From contig JAITTY010000006.1 in NCBI GenBank assembly GCA_031286695.1, positions 124,001-188,000 on the forward strand: a DNA stretch of 64,000 nucleotides. The letters run 5' to 3'. Position numbers and translations under genes: made by a program. Positions 1-9,770 of the stretch are shown here, one piece after another (the first letter of the stretch is position 1; each line of letters opens with the position of its first letter). This DNA is from Sphingobacterium sp. (lineage in GTDB: Bacteria; Bacteroidota; Bacteroidia; Sphingobacteriales; Sphingobacteriaceae). The notes under the pieces are model-generated. The model saw only the letters and a list, made by a program, of their open reading frames with translations. It was not told the origin of the DNA and made no database searches.

Positions 1-2304
1 AAGATCGATCATACCGCAAGGGGGGACGATCCGCTGCTTTATCCAAATAATAACTGGATCGATCAATTGATTAAAGATTATACCAACAACCAACGTTTCA
101 ATTTCAATGTAACTGGTGGTGGAAATCTGGCGCAATATTATGTTGCGGGTACGTTCAACAATGATAAGGGAATTTTGAAATCGGAAAGTGGTAATAATTT
201 TGACAACAACATCAACCTCAAAAATTATTCGATACGTTCGAATATCACCTTAAATGTAACGCCGACAACCATAGGAATTATCCGTACATCGGCACAATTT
301 GATGATTATAAAGGACCCATCGGTGGTTATGATGATTGGGGAAATCTGATCAATGGTGGTCAACGGGTATTCAAGGAGGCCATCTGGTCCAATCCGGTGA
401 TGTTCCCGGCAGTCTATCCAGCTTCTTACGCACCGTTTACAACCCATCCGCTCTTCGGAAATAGTTTTATTCCAACGACAAAGACCTTGTACAATAACCC
501 TTATGCCAAGATGGTCAACGGTTTTCAGGAATACAATAGTTCGACAGTCAATGTACAACTGGAGCTGAAACAGAACTTTGATTTTATTACAAAAGGTTTG
601 TCGGCGCGTTTAATGGCTTATACACAACGGTACTCGTATTTTTCAGTTCGCAGAAGCTTTGAACCCTTCTACTATAATTTGCTGAAAATACCGGGTACAA
701 ACAATACGGTATTGAGCTTGTTGAATGAAAATCAGGGAACAGAATACCTGGACTACAGTCAAGGCGATAGAATACAGAATACAACGACTTATGGTGAATT
801 TGCGGTCAATTATAACCGGACCATTGGAAAGGATCACGACATCACGGGTATGCTCATCGGTATCATGCGCAATTATCAGACAGCAAATGGAGGCAATTTA
901 CAGGCCTCTTTGCCAGCACGTAATATCGGTGTGTCCGGACGGGCTACTTATGCCTATAAAAATAAATACCTTTTTGAAGCGAATTTTGGTTACAATGGTT
1001 CCGAACGCTTTTCTAAAGATAAACGATTTGGCTTTTTCCCCTCTTTTGGGGTAGGCTGGAATCTCCAGGAAGAGAAGATGTTTGAGTTTATTACGCCGGT
1101 GGTATCTCGTTTAAAACTACGGGCAACCTATGGTTTAGTGGGTAACGATCAGATCGGAAATAGTAATGACCGTTTCTTCTATCTGTCGCAAGTAAATCCA
1201 AATGATGGTGAGAAAGGCTTTTCCTGGGGCAACCTTTGGGACTATACCCGGCCGGGCTACTCGGTCTCGCGCTATGCTAATCCCAATATTACCTGGGAGC
1301 GCGCCAAAACATTTGATGCGGGCTTTGACCTCAATCTTAAAAACGGATTCGGCGTTGTCTTTGACTATTACAATTCCAAGCGAAGTGATATCTTAATGGT
1401 ACGTTCAACTATTCCAACAAGTAATGGTTATCAGGTCGCTATCCAATCAAATAAAGGGAAAGCAGAAAGTAAGGGGTTTGATTTGGCATTAGACTACAAT
1501 AAGTCGTTTGCAAATACCTGGTGGACGCAGTTGCGCGGTAATATGACCTATGCGACCAATCGCTTGCTGACCAACGAAGAACCAAACTATCCGGAAAATT
1601 TGTCTTACCTAACGCATCTAGGCTATCCGCTCGGTCAACAATATGGTTTGATCGCCGAACGCTTATTTGTGGATGATATCGAAGCCGATAACTCACCGGT
1701 TCAAAATTTTGGTGGTACATTCAAGACCATGGGCGGTGATATTAAATACCGTGACATTAACGGTGATGGCAAAATAACTGATCTGGACAAAGTACCCATT
1801 GGTTTTCCAACGGATCCTGAAATTATCTACGGTTTGGGATTCTCTGTTGGTTTTAAAGGCTTTGATGTCAGCGCTTTCTTACAGGGCTCTGCACGCTCTT
1901 CTTTCTTTATTAATCCGGGCAATATCACACCTTTCGCCATCAATGGCCCCTATCAAAATGGGTTGTTAAAACAGGTGGCCGATAGTCACTGGTCGGAAGA
2001 TAATCAGGATATCCGTGCGTTTTGGCCACGATTGACGGATGGATTCAATAACAACAATAATCAATTCTCGACCTGGTGGATGCGCAATGGCGCCTTCCTT
2101 CGCCTGAAATCTGTTGAATTGGGTTATACGGTACCAAAGAAGATCCTAGATCGCTGGAAGATGTCCAATATCCGCATTTATACCAATGCCCTGAATCTTG
2201 CGGTATGGAGCAAATTTAAAATGTGGGATCCTGAAATGGGTGGTGACGGTTTGGGTTACCCGGTTCAGGCGGTATATAATATCGGAATCAATGTAGGATT
2301 ATAA
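1..2304 (+). CDS. SusC-like TonB-dependent outer-membrane transporter, 5' end outside window
   Basis: The reading frame is open from base 1, so this is the C-terminal 767 residues of a protein that starts upstream. SusC proteins form a 22-strand barrel in the outer membrane and import oligosaccharides using TonB energy, with a SusD lipoprotein as lid. Seen here are barrel-type alternating strands, the SusC-typical segment with DINGDGKITDLD (an EF-hand-like calcium loop common in this family) and a terminal strand ending VYNIGINVGL. The signal peptide, carboxypeptidase-like domain and plug must lie upstream. SusD follows after 13 bp, confirming a SusCD pair at the head of the polysaccharide locus. 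Family assignment is secure; the glycan is not readable from the protein. Confidence 0.93.
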   Translation, partial: KIDHTARGDDPLLYPNNNWIDQLIKDYTNNQRFNFNVTGGGNLAQYYVAGTFNNDKGILKSESGNNFDNNINLKNYSIRSNITLNVTPTTIGIIRTSAQFDDYKGPIGGYDDWGNLINGGQRVFKEAIWSNPVMFPAVYPASYAPFTTHPLFGNSFIPTTKTLYNNPYAKMVNGFQEYNSSTVNVQLELKQNFDFITKGLSARLMAYTQRYSYFSVRRSFEPFYYNLLKIPGTNNTVLSLLNENQGTEYLDYSQGDRIQNTTTYGEFAVNYNRTIGKDHDITGMLIGIMRNYQTANGGNLQASLPARNIGVSGRATYAYKNKYLFEANFGYNGSERFSKDKRFGFFPSFGVGWNLQEEKMFEFITPVVSRLKLRATYGLVGNDQIGNSNDRFFYLSQVNPNDGEKGFSWGNLWDYTRPGYSVSRYANPNITWERAKTFDAGFDLNLKNGFGVVFDYYNSKRSDILMVRSTIPTSNGYQVAIQSNKGKAESKGFDLALDYNKSFANTWWTQLRGNMTYATNRLLTNEEPNYPENLSYLTHLGYPLGQQYGLIAERLFVDDIEADNSPVQNFGGTFKTMGGDIKYRDINGDGKITDLDKVPIGFPTDPEIIYGLGFSVGFKGFDVSAFLQGSARSSFFINPGNITPFAINGPYQNGLLKQVADSHWSEDNQDIRAFWPRLTDGFNNNNNQFSTWWMRNGAFLRLKSVELGYTVPKKILDRWKMSNIRIYTNALNLAVWSKFKMWDPEMGGDGLGYPVQAVYNIGINVGL

Positions 2305-2317
2305 AAAACAATGTATC

Positions 2318-4255
2318 ATGAAAAAGTTAACTGTATTTAAATCGATGGTGGTATCAGGTCTATTGTTTTTTCAATCCTGCAACTATTTGGATGTCGTACC
2401 CGACAATGCCCCCACAATAGATAATGCCTTTACCATGCGTAGCGAAGCGATCAAATATTTGGCAACCTGCTATTCTTATTTGCCCAATGATGGTGAACCA
2501 ACTGTAAACCCAGCTTTTTTAGCCGGTGATGAATTTTGGCTGGATTACCCAACGCGTAGTATTGATGGGACAAACTGGAACATCGCCCGTGGCAATCAAA
2601 GTGTCACCGAGCCCTATGTCAATTACTGGGATGGACGTGTTAGAAATATCAATGGAATCAATGTGCGGGATCGATCGATGTTTATAGCCATTCGCGACTG
2701 TAATATCTTTTTGGAAAACATCCAAAATCCGGAGAAAGTACGCGATATGACACCAGATGAACGTACAACCTGGGAAGGGGAGGTCCTATTCCTGAAAGCC
2801 TATTACCATTTTATGCTGATGCGCCACTATGGTCCTATTCCGATTATGGATGTCAATGTACCGGTTACAGCTCCGATCGAGGAAACGCAGGTAAAGCGTC
2901 AGCCGATTGACGATGTGGTCAATTATATTGTGAAGGTACTGGACGAAGCCGCAGGTAAATTGCCTAATACGGTGCAGTCGCCAGTAACTGATCTGGGGCA
3001 TATTACCAAACCGATTGCCTTAGGCATCAAGGCAAAAGTCCTGTTGTACGCAGCTAGTCCATTATTTAATGGCAATGTAGACTATGCAACCTTCAAAAAT
3101 GTGGACGGCACCTTATTTTTTAATCAGAGCTTTCAGGCCGAGAAGTGGCGGAAAGCGGCTCAAGCCGCAAAGGAAGCAATTGCTGCCTGCGAGGAACTGG
3201 GGATGAGCTTATATGAATTTCCAGCACCTGTACGCCCACTGTCGAATACGACAATGATTCAGATGAGCATCCGGAACGCTGTGACGGAAAAATGGAACCG
3301 CGAGATCATCTGGGGGAATTCTAATTCGCGGACATGGCAGCTCCAATACTCGTCCATGGCTCATATCGATCCCAATAATGCCGGCAACAACAGCGTCAAC
3401 GGTACCTTAGCTCCAACGATCAAAATCATTGAACAGTTTTATACGAAAAACGGCGTACCGATGGACGAAGACAAAACCCTGGATTTTAGCAATAAAAGTC
3501 AGCTCCGTACAGGAACGCATGATGAACGGTTCAACATAATTGAAAACTACAGAACAGCACGTTTACATTTCGACCGTGAAAACCGTTTCTACGCCAACGT
3601 GGGCTTCGATGGTGGAGTGTGGTATATGGAAAATAGCCCAAGTCAGACCGATGAAAATACCTGGACGACTCAGCTTCGTCTTGGCTTATTTGGCAGTGGG
3701 GTTTCTGTGCCGATCACAACCTATTATCCAAAGAAGCTGGTCAATTGGAAATTTGCCTTTAAAGATGGAAACAGTTCACATATTGAAGAATATCCTTGGC
3801 CTATGCTGCGGCTTGCCGACCTGTATTTGATGTATGCGGAAGCCTTAAACGAAAGTGAGGGACCTGCGGCCGATGTATTCCTCTATCTGGACAAAATTCG
3901 GCAACGTGCCGGTCTGGAAGGAGTGAAAGATTCTTGGGCGAAATATGCTTTTAATAGCGCCAAACCAACGACCAAAGAAGGACTTCGTGCCATCATACAA
4001 CGTGAACGTAATATTGAAATGAGTTTTGAAGGTTCGCGTTTCTGGGATTTGAGACGCTGGAAAGTGGCTGCGCAGGAACTCAATAAGAACATCACCGGCT
4101 GGGACAGGAACCAGGATAAGGATCATCCAGAACTTTTCTACCAAGAGCAGACCTTCTATCAGCAACGTTTCGTAGCACCTAGGGACTATTTTTGGCCGAT
4201 TAAAGAAGCCGATTTATTGGTTAACCCTAATTTAGTGCAAAATCCGGGTTGGTAA
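2318..4255 (+). CDS. SusD/RagB-family glycan-binding lipoprotein
   Basis: Surface lipoprotein that caps the SusC barrel and binds glycan. The signal peptide ends in a lipobox with Cys21 (FFQSC), followed by NYLDVVPDN, a typical SusD start. TPR-like helical segments and the conserved C-terminal motifs are visible: LRLADLYLMYAEALNE, then RERNIEMSFEGSRFWDLRRW, and a terminal FWPIKEADLLVNPNLVQNPGW-like end. At 645 residues it is longer than a typical SusD (500-600), mainly in the middle. It lies 13 bp behind SusC and 25 bp before the next lipoprotein, so the genes are almost certainly co-transcribed. Confidence 0.95.
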   Translation: MKKLTVFKSMVVSGLLFFQSCNYLDVVPDNAPTIDNAFTMRSEAIKYLATCYSYLPNDGEPTVNPAFLAGDEFWLDYPTRSIDGTNWNIARGNQSVTEPYVNYWDGRVRNINGINVRDRSMFIAIRDCNIFLENIQNPEKVRDMTPDERTTWEGEVLFLKAYYHFMLMRHYGPIPIMDVNVPVTAPIEETQVKRQPIDDVVNYIVKVLDEAAGKLPNTVQSPVTDLGHITKPIALGIKAKVLLYAASPLFNGNVDYATFKNVDGTLFFNQSFQAEKWRKAAQAAKEAIAACEELGMSLYEFPAPVRPLSNTTMIQMSIRNAVTEKWNREIIWGNSNSRTWQLQYSSMAHIDPNNAGNNSVNGTLAPTIKIIEQFYTKNGVPMDEDKTLDFSNKSQLRTGTHDERFNIIENYRTARLHFDRENRFYANVGFDGGVWYMENSPSQTDENTWTTQLRLGLFGSGVSVPITTYYPKKLVNWKFAFKDGNSSHIEEYPWPMLRLADLYLMYAEALNESEGPAADVFLYLDKIRQRAGLEGVKDSWAKYAFNSAKPTTKEGLRAIIQRERNIEMSFEGSRFWDLRRWKVAAQELNKNITGWDRNQDKDHPELFYQEQTFYQQRFVAPRDYFWPIKEADLLVNPNLVQNPGW

Positions 4256-4280
4256 TTATCGTTTTAAATTCAAGAAAATC

Positions 4281-5468
4281 ATGAAAAATCGAATATATCA
4301 TCATAGTATCTATGTATTTGCCGGTTTGCTGCTTCTGCTGCTGGGCTGTAAAGAAGAAAAGGGCTGGACCTTAATGGAGGATGATCAAACCAAACCTGGA
4401 TTGGTGCAGCATCCCTCTGTCGTGAATGGCTATGGGCAGGCAACGATACATTACAGTCTTCCGGAAAATGACAACATACTCTATGTCAAAGCTGAATACG
4501 TCATGGCAAGTGGCGTGACCCGTGTTGTCAAATCGTCTACTTATACCAATGAAATTTTAATTGATGGATTCCCTGATACCAAACCACATACTGTAAAACT
4601 GTATGCCGTGAGCAAGGCTGAGGTGGTATCGGATCCCGTGGACGTGATTGTGGAACCGAAGACGCCGATCTTTAATCTGGTGTTTGGAGAGATGAAAGTA
4701 ACGGCTGCCTTTGGTGGTATCCGCATTACCTCAACCAATAAGGAAAAAGGAAATATCGTGATCGTGCCGATGGTAGACTCGCTCAATAATGGTGAGTACC
4801 TGCCTCTGGATAATTACTATGGACAGGATTCTGTCATCCTGTATAATGTCCGCGGATTGAGGGCTAAAGAAATGAAGTTTGCATTTTATGTGCGCGATCG
4901 CTGGTTAAATAAATCCGATACTTTATACACCTCGATTACACCATTAGAAGAAAACCTGTTTAACCGGCAATTATTCACACCGTTACGTTTGCCGGGCGAT
5001 GCACAGATTCTCTATGGTTCTATGGACAACCTATGGGATGGCAATCTCAATACGGGTAAATGGCCAAGTTTCTATACGGTAGAGAACGCAGGTGTACCGC
5101 AATCGGTGACTTTCTCGATCGGTAAGGAAGCAAAGCTAAGCCGTGTGGTGATTTTTCCGAGACGGGAAAATGGATTCTATGATAAGGGCAATTTACGTGA
5201 TTTTGAGATCTGGGGAAGCAATACGCCGAATTTGGATGGCTCTTGGGAGTCCTGGACCAAATTGGCTACCTGTACGGTGCGTAAACCATCGGGAACACCG
5301 TCGGGAACAAATACCAATGCAGACGAAGTGTATGGTACCTCGGGCTGGTCATTTGATCTACCGGAAGATGCTCCGAAATACAAATATCTCCGGATCCGCA
5401 ATTTGCGCAATTGGCGGGGTAGTTATTTTATGCAGATTAACCAGATTCAGGTATGGGGCGTTTATTAA
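4281..5468 (+). CDS. Surface lipoprotein of DUF4959/DUF5126/DUF5000 type, probable glycan-binding protein
   Basis: 395-residue lipoprotein with a signal peptide and lipobox Cys23 (LLLGC). Residues about 30-130 resemble the DUF4959 beta domain. The last 150 residues form a discoidin (F5/8 type C)-like sandwich, with DNLWDGN and SVTFSIGKEAKLSRVVIFPR near its start and LRNWRGSYFMQINQIQVWG at its end. This layout recurs directly after SusCD pairs in Bacteroidota and is thought to bind glycan on the cell surface; no catalytic residues are evident. The next lipoprotein starts 20 bp downstream. Domain names rest on remembered architecture, not on a search. Confidence 0.8.
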   Translation: MKNRIYHHSIYVFAGLLLLLLGCKEEKGWTLMEDDQTKPGLVQHPSVVNGYGQATIHYSLPENDNILYVKAEYVMASGVTRVVKSSTYTNEILIDGFPDTKPHTVKLYAVSKAEVVSDPVDVIVEPKTPIFNLVFGEMKVTAAFGGIRITSTNKEKGNIVIVPMVDSLNNGEYLPLDNYYGQDSVILYNVRGLRAKEMKFAFYVRDRWLNKSDTLYTSITPLEENLFNRQLFTPLRLPGDAQILYGSMDNLWDGNLNTGKWPSFYTVENAGVPQSVTFSIGKEAKLSRVVIFPRRENGFYDKGNLRDFEIWGSNTPNLDGSWESWTKLATCTVRKPSGTPSGTNTNADEVYGTSGWSFDLPEDAPKYKYLRIRNLRNWRGSYFMQINQIQVWGVY

Positions 5469-5488
5469 TCAATTTAAAAAGCAAAGTT

Positions 5489-6667
5489 ATGAAAAGATAT
5501 ATCGTATTGCTGTCCTTGTTTATCGTGGCGCTGTTGGCGGCTTGTTCCAAAATGGACGAGTTTACTGAGCATACGGATGGGAAAGCAATTATCTATCCGG
5601 CAAAGCTCGACTCGATTAGAGTTCGTTCGGGAAAATACCGTATACAAGTAGAAGGTGTCTATAGAGCTTCCTCGGGTGTGTCTGAGCTACGGATCTATTG
5701 GAACAGTAAGCAGGATTCGATAAAAATACCGGTCAAACTGACGGGTAAAGTGGATACCGTACGTTATTTAATTGATAAACTGCCTGAAGGGCCTATGAAT
5801 TTAGAAATTCGTAGTGTGGATGCCGCAGGGCGCTTTTCTGTTCCCACCTATGTGGTCGGAAATGTCTATGGCGATCGCTACCGCGAGGGACTATACCAGC
5901 GCGTGGTGCTCGAACAGAATTTTATTGCTGGTCAGCAACTGCAATTAGGTTTGCAAAATGTATCGGAAACCATGGGCTTTGATGGACTGCGTATCGCGTA
6001 TAGAAATTGGGATGGCGGCACCACAGATACCGTGGTGCGTACTAAAAATCAGGATGAAAAGATTGGTCTTCAACGCTATCTTCCTGGTGCCGAAGTTTCC
6101 TATCGTACCGTGTTCAGACCAGATAGTTCGGCCATCGATACCTTTATGGTAAAATCGACCAAGTTGGCGATAAAAAAGGATAATATCACACCTTGGTACC
6201 TCCAGAATTATAAAACACCATTTACAGCAACGGTCTATGACGGTAATCGCTGGGGAGTTTTGGACAATTGGATCACCAATGCCGCGATGAAAAACCACAA
6301 TGGTTATGGTGGCTTTGGTTCGGACGACGGTGGAGTGGTTAATATTGAAGCCGGCTGGGGTGCTCCAGCTATTGTCAATGGTAAAATAGAGCAAAAAGTA
6401 ACCTTATTGCCAGGTAAATATCGTTTTTTTTGTAACTTATCCTGGACAAATTATGATCAGCCGCCAGCAAAACTGGTTGTCAGCAAAGCAAATAGTGGAA
6501 TTCCAGATCTCGAGCAGATTCAACAGGCAATGGCCCATGCTGACGTAAAATCAGATGGTGTTTATTTTGAAATTAAAGAAAAAGTGACCGTCAATATGGG
6601 GATGCTGGTCAATTTTCAACCTGACCATTACATGAAGATTAACGCGTTTCAAATCAATTTACAATAA
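5489..6667 (+). CDS. DUF4998/DUF5013-type surface lipoprotein, probable glycan-binding protein
   Basis: 392-residue lipoprotein. I chose the ATG at 5489, not an in-frame ATG 36 bp upstream, because it begins a clean lipoprotein signal peptide (MKRYIVLLSLFIVALLAAC, Cys19) and avoids overlap with the preceding gene. The N-terminal half (SKMDEFTEH, then YWNSKQDSI, then the GNVYGDRY junction) matches the DUF4998 layout. The C-terminal half, from about residue 250, resembles DUF5013, a beta-sandwich with LLPGKYRFFCNL. Such proteins sit beside SusCD in many loci as accessory binding proteins. No hydrolase motif is visible. Confidence 0.78.
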   Translation: MKRYIVLLSLFIVALLAACSKMDEFTEHTDGKAIIYPAKLDSIRVRSGKYRIQVEGVYRASSGVSELRIYWNSKQDSIKIPVKLTGKVDTVRYLIDKLPEGPMNLEIRSVDAAGRFSVPTYVVGNVYGDRYREGLYQRVVLEQNFIAGQQLQLGLQNVSETMGFDGLRIAYRNWDGGTTDTVVRTKNQDEKIGLQRYLPGAEVSYRTVFRPDSSAIDTFMVKSTKLAIKKDNITPWYLQNYKTPFTATVYDGNRWGVLDNWITNAAMKNHNGYGGFGSDDGGVVNIEAGWGAPAIVNGKIEQKVTLLPGKYRFFCNLSWTNYDQPPAKLVVSKANSGIPDLEQIQQAMAHADVKSDGVYFEIKEKVTVNMGMLVNFQPDHYMKINAFQINLQ

Positions 6668-6678
6668 TATCAAGCAGA

Positions 6679-8700
6679 ATGAAGACAGTTATTTTCGCGC
6701 TATGTTTTATGCTATGTACCTCCATGTTGACCGCGCAGCCTTTTCAGGTCAGGAAAAATGGAATAACATTAACATACAACAAAGCGGCCGGAACATATTC
6801 CCTAAGTAAAGATCAAGTCGCCTATATCCAGCAAGCAAGTGCCTATCTGGCACTTGCTAATGGACAAAAAATTAGTACCGATAAACTGAAAGGAAACCGC
6901 AGCGTCACAGAAAAGCTCATTCAGGACAATTTAGGCAAAGGTATACAGTATACCATTTCGGTTAAAACCCAACAGGGCATCACATTGCTGCAGCATTTTT
7001 ATTTCTACGACACAATAGATGGTGTTATCCTTGAACTGGAAGTTAGGGGTAAAAATATTGCCAGTAATGAACTTGTTCCTATCTGGTCAAATGCTTCGGT
7101 TGTCGGCCTGGGGAAATCTTTGTATCAGCTGGCCGTTCCTTTTGATAACGATACGTTTATTTCTTACGAAAACAATGCCATTTCTAATGACAGCAAGAGC
7201 AGCGCTGAGGTCGGCGTTGTGTATGATAAGGAGAGCGGAAAAGGCTTGCTGATCGGTTCTTTGGATCAATCCGTTTGGAAATCGGGTATTGTGATCAAAG
7301 GAGATCAGGGGCAATATACCCACCTGACAGCACTGGCCGGATTTACAGATGTCACTATCACACGGGATTCCATGGCGCACGGGACTGTGAAGGGGGATGT
7401 AATTCGCTCTCCAAAATACCTCGTGTCTTACGACAAGGATTGGCGCATTGGGCTTGAAAACTATGCTAAAATTCACCGGAAGCTATCACCTGCCTATGTG
7501 CAATCCTGGCAGGGAGCGACACCTGTGGGCTGGAACAGCTGGGGTGTAATACAGGAAAAACTTAATTTTCAGAATGCAACGGCAACAGCACAGTATTTTG
7601 CCAAGGACATTCCTTATTTCCGCAATGCTGATGGTGAAGCCTTTATTGATTTGGATTCCTTTTGGGACAATATGACGCCGGGGGGAATGTCGGGCGACTA
7701 TACACAGCTGAAACAATTTGTACGTTATTGTGATTCCCTGGGACTCAAACCGGGCGTCTACTGGGCACCTTTTACGGACTGGGGACATGGAAGTGGCCCT
7801 GATCGCAAAGCGGAGGGAAGCCAGTTTACCTTTGGTCAGCTCTGGACCAAAACCCAAAAAGGCTATCACAATCTCGATGGCGGTAGGGCCCTCGATCCGA
7901 CACATCCCGGTACGTTGGCCCGTATGGATGTGATCCTGGGCAAATTGGTCGACTGCGGCTTCCGAATGATCAAAGTGGACTTTCTTTCTCACGCAGCAAT
8001 CGAATCCACTGGTTTTTACGATAAGAAAATTCAAACGGGTATGGAAGCTTATGCGGTAGGCATGAAGCATCTTGTCGACGTCCTGCAGGGGAAAATGTTG
8101 ATTTATGCAGCGATTTCGCCCTCACTTGCCACAGCCCAATTTGCTCATATGCGCAGAATCGCTTGTGATGCCTGGAAGACGATTGATCAAACTCAATATA
8201 CGCTAAACAGCGTCAGTTATGGCTGGTGGCAAACTTATCTTTATGATTTTATCGATGCCGACCATTTAGTTTTTCACGATGAGAATCCAGAAGTCAATAA
8301 AGCTAGACTGCTTTCGGGGGTAGTTACCGGAACAATCATCTTGGGCGACGATCTCTCCAAAAAAGAAAACTGGCAGCCTAAAATCAACCAATATCTCCAA
8401 GATCCGGAAATTTTAAGGATCATTGCCGATGGTAAGAGTTTTCGTCCCGCAGGATTTGTAGAAGGAAAAGCAGCAAATACGTATTATTACAAAAAGATTG
8501 GAACAACGCTGTATGTGGCCGTATTTAATTACAATACAGCCCCGGCAGCAATAAACATAGATTTTAAACAGATTGGCCTGGAGCCAAATACAACCTATAA
8601 GGCGGTGGAACTGTTTGAAAAAACAGCGCAGGAATTTACTGCTAAAAATCCCATTGCCTTTGAGCAAGCAGGAGCAAAATTGCTTAAGATTGCTCTTTAG
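6679..8700 (+). CDS. Clan GH-D glycoside hydrolase (alpha-galactosidase-like, Melibiase fold)
   Basis: 673 residues with a Sec signal peptide (cleavage near CTSMLTAQ). The N-terminal 270 residues look like a beta-sandwich. The barrel starts at GWNSWG (284-289), the typical strand 1 of GH27/GH36 enzymes. IKVDF gives Asp434 as candidate nucleophile, and RRIACDAW gives Asp497 as candidate acid/base, the layout of retaining alpha-galactosidases. Strand motifs such as FIDLDSFWDN are divergent, so the exact family (GH36-like, GH27-like or another clan-D family) and the sugar at the active site stay open. It follows the lipoprotein gene by 11 bp and precedes the regulator gene by 13 bp. Confidence 0.72.
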   Translation: MKTVIFALCFMLCTSMLTAQPFQVRKNGITLTYNKAAGTYSLSKDQVAYIQQASAYLALANGQKISTDKLKGNRSVTEKLIQDNLGKGIQYTISVKTQQGITLLQHFYFYDTIDGVILELEVRGKNIASNELVPIWSNASVVGLGKSLYQLAVPFDNDTFISYENNAISNDSKSSAEVGVVYDKESGKGLLIGSLDQSVWKSGIVIKGDQGQYTHLTALAGFTDVTITRDSMAHGTVKGDVIRSPKYLVSYDKDWRIGLENYAKIHRKLSPAYVQSWQGATPVGWNSWGVIQEKLNFQNATATAQYFAKDIPYFRNADGEAFIDLDSFWDNMTPGGMSGDYTQLKQFVRYCDSLGLKPGVYWAPFTDWGHGSGPDRKAEGSQFTFGQLWTKTQKGYHNLDGGRALDPTHPGTLARMDVILGKLVDCGFRMIKVDFLSHAAIESTGFYDKKIQTGMEAYAVGMKHLVDVLQGKMLIYAAISPSLATAQFAHMRRIACDAWKTIDQTQYTLNSVSYGWWQTYLYDFIDADHLVFHDENPEVNKARLLSGVVTGTIILGDDLSKKENWQPKINQYLQDPEILRIIADGKSFRPAGFVEGKAANTYYYKKIGTTLYVAVFNYNTAPAAINIDFKQIGLEPNTTYKAVELFEKTAQEFTAKNPIAFEQAGAKLLKIAL

Positions 8701-8713
8701 TTAATAATATTAT

Positions 8714-9754
8714 ATGAAGATAACCAAAGAAGAACAGTTTAAGGCGTTGATCGATCGGATCAAACGATTGGAAGCTTTAAATGGGCTTTCGAAACATGAA
8801 TGTATTGTGCAGGGCGTATTGGATGCCATTGATGCCAATGAATTGGAGGTACATTCCAGTTTGCCATCCGTCAATAACCTGATTGAATACCTCGGCTATG
8901 CTCGGGAAACCTTTGCCAAAGCTTACCGTGACCTGATTGCCCATGGCGTGGTGGAATCCAAAAATAGAAAGGGATATTTTGTAGTCAGCAACAACACGCA
9001 GTTGAAACAGAAAGTTGCCGTGTTGTTATATGCTTACGATACTTTTCAGGATACCTTAGTATCCGAATTGCGGACCAATCTTCCGGAGGAAGTAACGGTC
9101 GATCTTTTTTTCCATCACAACAATATGGAAACCTTTGAGGATATCTTTAACCGTATTCAAGGCCGTTATACGGTATATATTGTCGCACCGATAGAAAATG
9201 CCGATTCTGAGCGTTTGTTGCGCAATATTCCGGTATCAAAACTATTGATTATCGATCGGCTGATGGATCTGGGGGCGGAATATTCTTATGTTTCTCAGGA
9301 ATTTGAAGCAGCCACCTATGCTGTATTCCAGCAACTACAACCAAAGATCAAAAAGTATAAAGAAGTGATCTTCTATTTTAGGGAAAATACTGCCGAACCC
9401 AATGAAATCAAAAATGCTTTCTTACGCTTTTTGAAAGACTATAAGATAAAGGGACGTATCGAAAAGCAATACCATGTGGGCGACCTAAAAAAGGGAAAAC
9501 TGTATTTTACCATACATAATCCGGAGCTCTATCAGATGCTAAAAGAGGTGCTGCAAAAGGGCTGGACCCTGGGCGAGGATCTGGGGATTTTATCCCATAA
9601 TGATGATGTCATTAAAGAGATTATCAGCGGCGGTATTACCACCTTTTCGACAAGTTTTGCACGTATCGGTTCGGAAGCGGCCAAGTTTGTGCTCGAAAGA
9701 ACATTGATCCGGGAAGTGGTGCCGACGACGTTGGCAGATCGCGGTTCTGTATAA
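8714..9754 (+). CDS. GntR-family transcriptional regulator with LacI/periplasmic-binding-like sensor domain
   Basis: 346 residues. Residues about 20-85 form a winged helix of the GntR type (SLPSVNNLIEYLGYARETFA, then VVESKNRKGYFV). The remainder resembles a type-1 periplasmic-binding fold (VAVLLYAYD, LLIIDRLMDLGA, ISGGITTFSTSF), as in AraR-type regulators that bind a sugar and release DNA. It is embedded between a hydrolase and a sugar transporter, with 13- and 16-bp gaps, so it most likely senses a monosaccharide released by this locus and controls it. The effector and operator were not identified. Confidence 0.85.
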   Translation: MKITKEEQFKALIDRIKRLEALNGLSKHECIVQGVLDAIDANELEVHSSLPSVNNLIEYLGYARETFAKAYRDLIAHGVVESKNRKGYFVVSNNTQLKQKVAVLLYAYDTFQDTLVSELRTNLPEEVTVDLFFHHNNMETFEDIFNRIQGRYTVYIVAPIENADSERLLRNIPVSKLLIIDRLMDLGAEYSYVSQEFEAATYAVFQQLQPKIKKYKEVIFYFRENTAEPNEIKNAFLRFLKDYKIKGRIEKQYHVGDLKKGKLYFTIHNPELYQMLKEVLQKGWTLGEDLGILSHNDDVIKEIISGGITTFSTSFARIGSEAAKFVLERTLIREVVPTTLADRGSV

Positions 9755-9770
9755 AAAAGGAAGTTTTACG

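Noticed and set aside
1741..1780. EF-hand-like loop in the first SusC (DINGDGKITDLD)
   Set aside because: Such a loop is common in SusC proteins, unlike the one in the RND pump, so it is not unusual. The second SusC has it too.
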